Part shown: in pieces, positions 1 through 7,430 of the stretch
Numbering within the stretch: the first letter of the stretch is position 1
Layout: each line of letters opens with the position of its first letter
Assembly: GCF_900112675.1 (NCBI RefSeq)
Contig: NZ_FOMQ01000003.1
Location: 248,001-312,000, forward strand
Direction: 5' to 3'
Origin: Paracidovorax konjaci
GTDB lineage: Bacteria > Pseudomonadota > Gammaproteobacteria > Burkholderiales > Burkholderiaceae_C
Length of the DNA: 64,000 nt
The notes under the pieces: model-generated
Told to the model about the DNA's origin: nothing
What the model saw: the letters and a program-made list of their open reading frames with translations, nothing else
Databases searched by the model: none
Position numbers and translations under genes: made by a program

Positions 1-1770
1 CTGTATGTCGTAGTGGAAAAAATTCTGGCAGACCATGAACCCCTCCCCCCCGATTGGCCGGTGCATGGTTCGACGGGTTATCGATTCGGCAGTCTCGTGA
101 ACGGGCTTTTCGTGGACCCAGCTTCTCAGGCAGCGTTCGACGATGCCTACACCAGTTTCACTGGTGACCGCAAAGAGTTCGAGGAAGCGGTCTACGAGTG
201 CAAGAAGCACATCATCGAAACGTCTCTGTACAGCGATCTCGGATGGCTTGCAGACACGCTCTACCGCATCGCCCAGGCGGATCGGCGCACGATTGATTTC
301 ACTCGCAATCAGCTCCGGCTGGCTCTCACGGAAGTGGCAGCCGTTTTTCCCGTCTACCGCACTTATCTGGTACCCGACGACACTGCCGCGAGCGACACCG
401 ACAAACGCCATGTCGAATGGGCCATTTCTGCGGCACGTCGCCATATGGGAACCAGCGAAGGCGGCGTTCTTGCATACCTGCAAAGTGTGCTGTTGGGCAA
501 CGCCGGATCGGCACCGCAGTTGCGCTCACGCTTCATTCGACGGTGGCAGCAATTCACAGCTCCGGTGATGGCCAAATCGGTAGAGGACACCGTCTTTTAC
601 CGGTATGTCCGGTTAGTGTCACTCAATGAAGTGGGCTCCGAGCCGCGCCGGTTCGGACTGACATGCGCCGCATTCCATCAAGCGAACCAACAAAGGGCCC
701 GCCATCTTCCAAATGACCTGCTCGCCACGTCGACCCACGACAGCAAGCGGTCGGAGGACCTTCGCGCGCGGCTGAACGTACTGTCGGAGATCCCTGCGCT
801 CTGGGAAGACACCGCCCTGCAACTCAGGGAACTGGGAAGTCGCTTCTGCTCCGAGGTCGATGGAGCAGAGGCACCTCGACCCCACGACCTGTGGGCGCTT
901 TACCAAGCATTGGTAGGGATCTGGCCCACGCACGCAACCCAGCCTCAGGAGCGGGCCGAGCTGCGCGAGCGGATACAACAGTACATGGTGAAGGCCATGC
1001 GCGAGGCAAAGCAGGAGACGAACTGGCTATTCCCCAACGAGAGCTATGAAGCTGCCGTGGCACGCTATATCGATGGAGCCCTGGCGACCGAAAGGTTTGT
1101 GCGCGAGCTGGAAAGCTTCGTGCAATCCATTGCGCCTTACGGCTTCCGCAACAGTCTTTGCCAATTGGCTCTCAAACTCACCGTCCCCGGTGTGCCGGAC
1201 ATCTATCAAGGCTGCGAACAGTGGAACTTCAGTCTGGTGGATCCTGACAACCGGCGGCCCGTGGACTTCATGTCGCTGGAGAGCTCTCTGAAGAATTTGC
1301 AGAGCCTTTATGACGGCAGCTATCCAAAGCCCTCAGACTGGGCAAAATTGATGGGGCCGATCCCCTCTCCCGAAGCCAAGCAACTGGTGACCTGGAGGCT
1401 GCTGCAGTTGCGGCAATGTTTGCCCGAGCTCTTCCGCCAATCCACTTATCTACCGCTCTCGCTTGAAGGGCCGTGTGCAGACCACGCATTTGCATTCGCC
1501 CGCATCCGGGATGGAAAAGCCATTGTGGTGGTCTGCGCACGCCTCCTGTATGGTTTGGCAGCCATGGGGTGGCGAGGCACCCAGCTCCACGTGACTTCGG
1601 CCCACCCTGCGCTTGCAAAGACCGTACGTTGGGAAAATTGGCTGACGGGGCGAGCCTTCGAACCACCTAAAAACCAAGGATGGGACATGGAAGAGTTGCT
1701 GGGCGAAATAGTGCCTGATCGCCCTTCTCTCCCCTTCGCGGTGCTCGCAGGGCGAGAATCTGAAGAATGA
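1..1770 (+). CDS. treY: Malto-oligosyltrehalose synthase (TreY), 3' part
   Basis: TreY rearranges the reducing end of maltodextrins into a terminal trehalose unit; TreZ then releases trehalose. The reading frame is open from base 1 and reads VVVEKIL...DWPVHGSTGYRF, a TreY core signature (VEKIL and the TGY turn of the GH13 barrel), so the gene is cut by the window start and the GTG at 13 is not a real start. About 589 residues remain; complete family members are commonly 700-900, so the N-terminal catalytic strands are missing here. Downstream, VPGVPDIYQGCE is the conserved TreY segment near the end of the barrel. It overlaps glgA by 4 bp (ATGA), so the two are translationally coupled, which fits a trehalose/glycogen operon extending upstream of the window. 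Base composition is less GC-rich than most later genes. Confidence 0.93.
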   Translation: MYVVVEKILADHEPLPPDWPVHGSTGYRFGSLVNGLFVDPASQAAFDDAYTSFTGDRKEFEEAVYECKKHIIETSLYSDLGWLADTLYRIAQADRRTIDFTRNQLRLALTEVAAVFPVYRTYLVPDDTAASDTDKRHVEWAISAARRHMGTSEGGVLAYLQSVLLGNAGSAPQLRSRFIRRWQQFTAPVMAKSVEDTVFYRYVRLVSLNEVGSEPRRFGLTCAAFHQANQQRARHLPNDLLATSTHDSKRSEDLRARLNVLSEIPALWEDTALQLRELGSRFCSEVDGAEAPRPHDLWALYQALVGIWPTHATQPQERAELRERIQQYMVKAMREAKQETNWLFPNESYEAAVARYIDGALATERFVRELESFVQSIAPYGFRNSLCQLALKLTVPGVPDIYQGCEQWNFSLVDPDNRRPVDFMSLESSLKNLQSLYDGSYPKPSDWAKLMGPIPSPEAKQLVTWRLLQLRQCLPELFRQSTYLPLSLEGPCADHAFAFARIRDGKAIVVVCARLLYGLAAMGWRGTQLHVTSAHPALAKTVRWENWLTGRAFEPPKNQGWDMEELLGEIVPDRPSLPFAVLAGRESEE

Positions 1771-3212
1771 AAGTTCTCTTTGCTACGTCGGAATGCGCAC
1801 CGTTCATCAAAACCGGAGGATTGGGTGACGTCAGTGCCGCGCTACCGCCAGCCCTAGCATCTCTGGGCCATGAGGTCATGGTGCTGATGCCGGCTTATCC
1901 GGACATCCCCTCGCAAGGTCAGATCACAGGCCTTTTCACCGTACCGGCGGAGGGACCATGGCCAGTGTCCCAACTGCTACGAATGGAGCACGGCGACGGT
2001 GTGGCGCTGCTTTTGCTGGTGTGTCCGCAGCTGTATGCGCGGGCAGGATCCCCTTACGCTGACGCCAGTGGCACGGAGCATGGAGACAATGCGCTGCGTT
2101 TCGGGTTGTTGAGCCGTGTGGCGGCCTTGATCGCAACGCCTCGATCCCCTTGCGGCTGGACCGCGGATATCGTTCATGCCAACGATTGGCCAACGGCACT
2201 GGCACCGCTGTATCTGCAGCAATATCGGCGAACGGCAGGTCAAGGTACCGTGACTGCCAGAAGTGTGATGACGGTCCACAACCTCGCATTCCAAGGAGTG
2301 GTCCCCATGGATTGGGCTCCCCGACTTGAAATTCACGAAGAATATCTTGGTGTGGAAGGGGTCGAATTCTGGGGCCAGCTATCGACGATGAAAGCCGGCC
2401 TGCAATTTGCCGATGCCATTACGACTGTCAGCCCGACTTATGCGCGTGAAATACAGACGCCGGCGCTGGGGTTCGGTTTGGATGGCGTACTCCGATCCCG
2501 GTCTGGCGTCCTTCGGGGCATCTTGAACGGCATCGATACTGCTCTTTGGAATCCGCTCAAGGATCCACTGATTGCCGCACCATTTTCTTCAGAGCGCCTG
2601 GAAGGCAAGGCAATCAACAAAACCGCATTGCGCGACAGACTGGGACTGGCCCATGACGAGCAGCGGCTGCTCTTCGGCCTGGTCAGCCGACTCACCCAGC
2701 AAAAAGGCATCGACTGGGTTATTGCAGGAGCCGAACGGCTACTGAACCAAGGCGGACAACTTGCCGTCTTGGGCAGCGGGGATGCTGCGCTGGAAGCAGG
2801 TCTGCAAAAGCTGGCCCAGCGACATCGGCTCCACATGAGTGTAACCATCGGCTTTGATGAATCCCTGGCCCATCAAATCGAAGCAGGAGCAGATAGCTTT
2901 CTGATGCCTTCGCGTTTTGAGCCCTGTGGCTTGAATCAGATGTACAGCCAGATCTACGGCACCCTTCCTTTAGTCTCCCCGACGGGTGGTTTGGCAGACT
3001 CAGTGGTCGATGCGGATGCACCCGGCGAGCGCGGCACAGGCTTTGTCATGGAGGCCTGCAACCAAGCAGCATTCGATCGCGCCGTGGACAGAGCCTTGGC
3101 ATTTTGGAAGTTACCTCATCAATGGCGGCAACTTCAACAATCGGGAATGCGCTGTGATTTTGGCTGGAGCGCCTCTGCACTTGCATATCAACAAGTCTAC
3201 GAACAGGTTTAG
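1767..3212 (+). CDS. glgA: Glycogen synthase (ADP-glucose type)
   Basis: GlgA is a GT5 glucosyltransferase that adds glucose from ADP-glucose to alpha-1,4-glucan chains in the cytoplasm. The 481-residue length matches the family (about 477 in E. coli). The N-terminus carries the KTGGLGDV substrate-binding motif at residues 16-23 in a Rossmann-like domain, and the C-terminal GT-B half contains LVSRLTQQKGIDW and the SRFEPCGLNQMY nucleotide-sugar binding segment with the catalytic glutamate. The start codon overlaps the treY stop (ATGA at 1767-1770), implying translational coupling. The pairing with treY suggests that glycogen and trehalose metabolism are co-expressed. Nothing is missing from the expected motifs. 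Confidence 0.95.
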   Translation: MKVLFATSECAPFIKTGGLGDVSAALPPALASLGHEVMVLMPAYPDIPSQGQITGLFTVPAEGPWPVSQLLRMEHGDGVALLLLVCPQLYARAGSPYADASGTEHGDNALRFGLLSRVAALIATPRSPCGWTADIVHANDWPTALAPLYLQQYRRTAGQGTVTARSVMTVHNLAFQGVVPMDWAPRLEIHEEYLGVEGVEFWGQLSTMKAGLQFADAITTVSPTYAREIQTPALGFGLDGVLRSRSGVLRGILNGIDTALWNPLKDPLIAAPFSSERLEGKAINKTALRDRLGLAHDEQRLLFGLVSRLTQQKGIDWVIAGAERLLNQGGQLAVLGSGDAALEAGLQKLAQRHRLHMSVTIGFDESLAHQIEAGADSFLMPSRFEPCGLNQMYSQIYGTLPLVSPTGGLADSVVDADAPGERGTGFVMEACNQAAFDRAVDRALAFWKLPHQWRQLQQSGMRCDFGWSASALAYQQVYEQV

Positions 3213-3335
3213 CCAGATCCCAGAAAGTGCTCGCACGCACCCCATGCCTTGTCCTACAAGCCACGCGGCACCTACTGGCAATACTGCCTTGGCATCGACG
3301 CCTGCCCAGCAAATATCGCCACTAGGAGTTTCAAC

Positions 3336-3551
3336 ATGGTCCGCAAAACTTGGCCCTTCCTGTCTTCCTACCAGGAACGTACTGAATCTGTTGAACCGTC
3401 TCCTGTATCAGCTTTGGTACCTGAAGTGGCCCCACCCTCGCACTCAAGCCGAGTGGTGCCTCTCGCTGGAGCCCGGGCTTCCCGAATGGCTTCGCTCAAC
3501 TGCCAAACTGTGTTTTCAGCCCGTACCCAGCCTTCACACAGCGCTAGTTGA
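3336..3551 (+). CDS. Small hypothetical ORF (71 aa), doubtful
   Basis: This is the only candidate gene in the stretch between glgA and the convergent SDR gene. It is supported by an AGGAG at 3324-3328, seven bases before ATG 3336, and by a strong hairpin terminator starting 13 bp after the stop. The product begins MVRKTWPF and is Ser/Pro-rich without a signal peptide, membrane segment or recognised domain. It may be the remnant of a longer gene or a chance ORF with a fortuitous ribosome-binding site. Confidence 0.28.
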   Translation: MVRKTWPFLSSYQERTESVEPSPVSALVPEVAPPSHSSRVVPLAGARASRMASLNCQTVFSARTQPSHSAS

Positions 3552-3563
3552 GCAAGAGAAAAT

Positions 3564-3589
3564 GAACGTTGCCTGAATCGGCAACGTTC
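3564..3589. terminator. Hairpin terminator between convergent genes
   Basis: A perfect 10-bp stem (GAACGTTGCC / GGCAACGTTC) closes a 6-base loop. Read on the minus strand the stem is followed by a T-rich run (ATTTTCTCTT), so it works best as the rho-independent terminator of the SDR gene, whose stop codon overlaps the stem; it may also stop plus-strand readthrough from glgA. Confidence 0.75.
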
Positions 3590-4352
3590 AACCTCTTCCT
3601 ACAAACGGCATTTTTGTCGCCATTACAGTGTGAAACAACACATTCGCCTTCAGAGGCAGGCTGGCCATATAGCAGACTGACTGGGCAACAATACCCACGT
3701 CCATCAACGGCTCAGCAGCAATTTGACCGTTCGCTTGCGGAACACCTTGGGTCATGCGTTGCGCAAGCTCGGTCCCAGCATTACCCACATCGATCTGACC
3801 TACCGCAATATCGTATTTGCGGCCGTCCAGCGCAGCCGTTTTTGTGAGCCCCATCACCGCATGCTTTGTAGCAGTGTAGGCAATGGAGTTGGGCCGTGGA
3901 GCATGCGCGGAGATGGATCCATTATTGATGATGCGTCCACCGCGCGGACTCTGCGACTTCATCACGCGAAAGGCCTGCTGGAGGCAATAAAACATTCCGT
4001 TCAGATTGATGTCCACCACGCGCTTCCACTCTTCAAGAGGGAGGTCTTCCAAAGGAACAGCTGGAGCGCCAACGCCAGCATTGTTGAACAGAAGATCTAC
4101 ACGCCCGAATCGCTGAACAGCCAAGTCGAACAACTGAACAACAGCCTGTGGTTCCGAAACATCCGTCGGCACGGCAAGCACGCGCAGGCCCACTCCGCTT
4201 TCTTCTGCAACCGCTTTTAGTTGTGCTTCTCTGCGGCCTGCAAGCACCACATTCCAACCGGCGTCCAGCAACGCAAGAGCGACAGCCTTGCCTATGCCGG
4301 ATCCACCGCCGGTGATTACAGCAATACGGGGAACATCCAGAGGCTTTGTCAT
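3588..4352 (-). CDS. SDR-family NAD(P)-dependent oxidoreductase
   Basis: A classical short-chain dehydrogenase/reductase of 254 residues. The cofactor glycine motif TGGGSGIG is at residues 14-21, NNAG at 90-93, and the catalytic set is S146, Y159 and K163 (YTATK). R40-R41 after the second beta strand would favour NADP(H) over NAD(H), an inference from the general rule for the family. The substrate cannot be read from sequence. It lies 50 bp downstream of rnr on the same strand, so it may be expressed by readthrough from rnr; its stop codon is embedded in the terminator hairpin at 3564-3589. No clear Shine-Dalgarno is visible upstream of the ATG. Confidence 0.88.
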   Translation of the reverse strand: MTKPLDVPRIAVITGGGSGIGKAVALALLDAGWNVVLAGRREAQLKAVAEESGVGLRVLAVPTDVSEPQAVVQLFDLAVQRFGRVDLLFNNAGVGAPAVPLEDLPLEEWKRVVDINLNGMFYCLQQAFRVMKSQSPRGGRIINNGSISAHAPRPNSIAYTATKHAVMGLTKTAALDGRKYDIAVGQIDVGNAGTELAQRMTQGVPQANGQIAAEPLMDVGIVAQSVCYMASLPLKANVLFHTVMATKMPFVGRG

Positions 4353-4402
4353 CGTTTTCGATCTAGGAGAGAGGCTGATAAATCCGCGGTGTCACGAGCG
4401 GT

Positions 4403-6733
4403 TCACCGCTTGGATTTTCCTCGCTTGGCCGCTCCCCCTGAACGACGGGCAGGCCCTCTGGATGCGGAAGCGTTGTTGGAGGCCGTGGCGGAGTCGTGTG
4501 AGCGAGCGTCTTTCGGGCTGCTCTTTTTCGACTTTCGACCCGCGAACTCTATTGATGAGGGCTCCGATGAGATTGCGTGCTTGGCGGCCGGTTCTCGTCC
4601 GCCTTCCCGCCCACCTCGTCCGCGCGAAGCTTTGGCCGTCACGGGAGCTTCTTCGCCTTCACGCACCAAACGGAAGTCGATTCGCCGTCCGTCCAAATCC
4701 ACGCGACTGACCTGCACTCTCACGCGCGTACCAATGGCATAACGGATTCCTGTGCGCTCCCCACGCAACTCCTGCCGTGCCTCGTCGAACTTGAAGTACT
4801 CGCCTCCCAGTTCCGTGATGTGCACCAGTCCTTCGACATACATGGCATCGAGGGTGACGAAAATACCGAAACTGGTGGCGGCAGTCACCAAGCCGCTGAA
4901 TTCCTCGCCCAAGTGCTCGCGCATGTATTTGCACTTCAGCCAGGCTTCGACATCGCGACTCGCCTCGTCTGCACGTCGCTCGTTGGCGCTGCAGTGCAAG
5001 CCTGCAGCTTCCCAGGCCTGAACCTCCTTCACAGCCGCGGCAGAAAGTGGCTTTCGAGGTTGCTGCGTCGGAGCCGGAACCCGCGCGGCCAAGCGCTTGG
5101 CCAATTTCGCGTGCGCCTCTCCCGGCGTGGGCAAGGCAGGCAGACGGTATTTTGTCTGTCCGAGAATTGCCTTGATGACACGGTGCACAAGCAAGTCTGG
5201 ATAGCGGCGGATAGGGCTGGTGAAATGCGTGTAGGCCTCATACGCCAGTCCGAAGTGGCCGCTGTTGACAGGCGTGTAAATGGCCTGCTGCATCGACCGC
5301 AGCAACATGGTGTGTATCTGCTGCGCATCGGGCCGCTCTTTCGTGGCTTCTGCGATGGCTTGGAAGTCACCGGGCCTGGGATCGTCTCCGATCGTCATGC
5401 CTACGCCCATTGCCTTCAGGTAGTTGCGCAGAATGTCCTGTTTCTCAGGCGTCGGTCCCTCGTGCACCCGGTAGAGTCCAGGCTGCCCACCTTGGGCGAT
5501 GAAGTCGGCACTGCACACATTGGCTGCAAGCATGGCCTCCTCGATCAACCTGTGAGCTTCGTTGCGCGTGCGTGGCACGATCTTTTCGATACGACCGTTG
5601 TCGTCACAAACGATCTGTGTCTCTGTGGTCTCGAAATCGACAGCGCCGCGCGATTTACGCGATGACAGAAGTGCTCGGTATGCATCGTGCAAATGCAGTA
5701 GATCCTGCACTCTGGCCCGACGCTTGGTGGCTTCGGGCCCCCGCGTGTTGGCCAAAATTGCCGCCACCTCGGTGTAGGTGAAGCGTGCGTGGCTGAACAT
5801 TACCGCAGGGTAGAACTGGTATGCATGCACTTCGCCCTTTGCCGTTACCAGCATGTCGCACACCATGCACAAGCGTTCGACCTCCGGATTGAGCGAGCAC
5901 AACCCATTGGAGAGTTTTTCCGGCAGCATCGGGATTACGCGCCGAGGAAAATACACGCTCGTCGCCCGGTCATAGGCGTCGATGTCGATCGAGCTACCGG
6001 TTTCCACGTAGTGGCTGACGTCGGCAATTGCCACCAACAGACGCCAACCCTTTGCCCGACCAATCTTCGCCGGCTCGCAGTACACCGCATCGTCGAAATC
6101 GCGGGCGTCTTCGCCGTCGATGGTGACCAGCGGAACATCGGTGAGATCAATGCGGTGGCGCTTGTCCTGCGGGCGGACCTTATCGGGCAGCGTTTTGGCT
6201 TGCCCCAGCGCAGCTTCAGAGAATTCGTGTGGGACACCGTACTTGCGCACGGCTATCTCGATCTCCATGCCCGGATCATCGACCTCGCCAAGAACTTCGG
6301 TCACACGGCCGACAGGCTGGCCAAAAAGTGCGGGCGGTTCCGTGAGCTCCACCACGACAACCTGCCCCGTTTTTGCCAAACCGGTTGCACCTTTCGGAAT
6401 CAACACGTCCTGACCATAGCGTTTGTCTTCCGGAGCGACCAGCCAAACGCCACTTTCCTGCAAGAGCCGACCGATGATCGGGTGGTGCGGACGCTCGATG
6501 ATTTCCACAATGCGCCCCTCGGGACGCCCCCGGCGGTCATGCCGGACCACCCGCACCCGCACCCGGTCCTTGTGGAGCACAGCCCGCATTTCATTCGCGG
6601 GTATGTAGATGTCGCCCTCGCCATCGTCGCGCAAAACGAAACCATGGCCATCACGGTGCCCTTGCACACTTCCTTCAATTTCGTCGTCAGCAGGCGCCAC
6701 CGGCGCGCTGGATTTTGTTTTTTTGATATACAA
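4403..6733 (-). CDS. rnr: Ribonuclease R (exoribonuclease, RNB family)
   Basis: RNase R is a processive 3'-5' hydrolytic exoribonuclease for structured RNA. The order is a cold-shock/OB domain (HRDGHGFVLRDD onward), the RNB catalytic domain with DGEDARDFDDAVY supplying the metal-binding aspartates, an S1 domain (FSGLVTAATSFGIFVTLD) and a Lys/Ser/Arg-rich tail typical of RNase R rather than RNase II. The open frame continues to 6976 but upstream it runs antisense through a tRNA-Leu gene. I chose TTG 6733 (LYIKKTKSS), which follows AGGAAAG with suitable spacing and gives 776 residues. This leaves no room for the N-terminal winged-helix region (about 80 residues) found in E. coli RNase R (813 residues). 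The promoter must lie within or beyond the divergent tRNA gene. Confidence 0.92.
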   Translation of the reverse strand: MYIKKTKSSAPVAPADDEIEGSVQGHRDGHGFVLRDDGEGDIYIPANEMRAVLHKDRVRVRVVRHDRRGRPEGRIVEIIERPHHPIIGRLLQESGVWLVAPEDKRYGQDVLIPKGATGLAKTGQVVVVELTEPPALFGQPVGRVTEVLGEVDDPGMEIEIAVRKYGVPHEFSEAALGQAKTLPDKVRPQDKRHRIDLTDVPLVTIDGEDARDFDDAVYCEPAKIGRAKGWRLLVAIADVSHYVETGSSIDIDAYDRATSVYFPRRVIPMLPEKLSNGLCSLNPEVERLCMVCDMLVTAKGEVHAYQFYPAVMFSHARFTYTEVAAILANTRGPEATKRRARVQDLLHLHDAYRALLSSRKSRGAVDFETTETQIVCDDNGRIEKIVPRTRNEAHRLIEEAMLAANVCSADFIAQGGQPGLYRVHEGPTPEKQDILRNYLKAMGVGMTIGDDPRPGDFQAIAEATKERPDAQQIHTMLLRSMQQAIYTPVNSGHFGLAYEAYTHFTSPIRRYPDLLVHRVIKAILGQTKYRLPALPTPGEAHAKLAKRLAARVPAPTQQPRKPLSAAAVKEVQAWEAAGLHCSANERRADEASRDVEAWLKCKYMREHLGEEFSGLVTAATSFGIFVTLDAMYVEGLVHITELGGEYFKFDEARQELRGERTGIRYAIGTRVRVQVSRVDLDGRRIDFRLVREGEEAPVTAKASRGRGGREGGREPAAKHAISSEPSSIEFAGRKSKKSSPKDARSHDSATASNNASASRGPARRSGGAAKRGKSKR

Positions 6734-6734
6734 T
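6729..6734 (+). promoter_or_regulatory. Putative -10 box of the first tRNA-Leu gene
   Basis: TACAAT ends 18 bp before the tRNA 5' end, exactly the spacing seen for TATAAT before the second tRNA-Leu copy. It lies over the proposed rnr start region on the other strand. No good -35 is seen. Confidence 0.4.
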
Positions 6735-6752
6735 CTGAGTCTTTCCTGAAAT

Positions 6753-6837
<85 letters not shown>

Positions 6838-6873
6838 AGTTTAACGAGAACCTGACCGGTTTTTGCCAATCAA

Positions 6874-6906
6874 GCCGCTTCCTACGAAGCGGCTTTTTTG
6901 TTTTTT
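6874..6906 (+). terminator. Terminator of tRNA-Leu copy 1
   Basis: GCCGCTTC/GAAGCGGC, an 8-bp stem with a 4-base loop, is followed by TTTTTTGTTTTTT: a textbook rho-independent terminator 36 bp after the tRNA. Confidence 0.9.
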
Positions 6907-6991
6907 GAAGATCCTCGAGGACTTGAGCGGATCGGCTGGATTCATGTTGATGATTCTTTCTCGACTTTTTCGGCAAGGCTCAAAATCCCGC

Positions 6992-6997
6992 TATAAT
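6992..6997 (+). promoter_or_regulatory. -10 box of the second tRNA-Leu gene
   Basis: A consensus TATAAT ends 18 bp before the tRNA 5' end, placing transcription start a few bases upstream of the mature tRNA. Since a terminator separates the two tRNA copies, this copy needs its own promoter. A matching -35 is not obvious. Confidence 0.6.
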
Positions 6998-7014
6998 TCG
7001 AGGCTTCCTGAGAT

Positions 7015-7099
<85 letters not shown>

Positions 7100-7105
7100 A
7101 ATTTC

Positions 7106-7139
7106 AAAAGCCGCTGCAATGCCAGCGGCTTTTTGTTTT
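7106..7139 (+). terminator. Terminator of tRNA-Leu copy 2
   Basis: AAAAGCCGCTG pairs with CAGCGGCTTTT around a 6-base loop, then a T-rich tail (TTTTGTTTT). It begins 7 bp after the tRNA CCA. Confidence 0.88.
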
Positions 7140-7430
7140 CCGGGCATGGCTTTCGCAGAAGTGCTCGATGCCATTCGCAAGCCGTTAGGCCGAATGCCGG
7201 GCGCTGGCGACGACTTCCTGCTCTCCCCCTCTCAGCCACAGTGCTCGTTCCCCGATCCACAGACCGATCCGGAGTCTGAACGGTGCTGTGGTAGCTACCC
7301 ATCCATCCAACCCCGGTGCGCAAACCGCCGTGGCAAATTTCCTCCCAGAAAGCAGAAAGCCGCCCTGAGCGGCGGCTTTCTTGAACTAGCCAAGCCCGAT
7401 CCCGGGCCCTCCCTCAAATCACGCAGTGGC
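7140..7430. other. Intergenic stretch with one hairpin
   Basis: No credible gene. The one notable element is a perfect 10-bp stem, GAAAGCCGCC/GGCGGCTTTC at 7355-7364/7371-7380 with loop CTGAGC. It lies about 50 bp beyond the stop of the minus-strand DUF349 gene and probably acts in its termination, though the T-tract is weak. Confidence 0.55.

Noticed and set aside
2986-3576. 196-aa frame over the glgA end and intergenic region
   Set aside because: It overlaps the glgA coding end in another frame and has no recognisable product.
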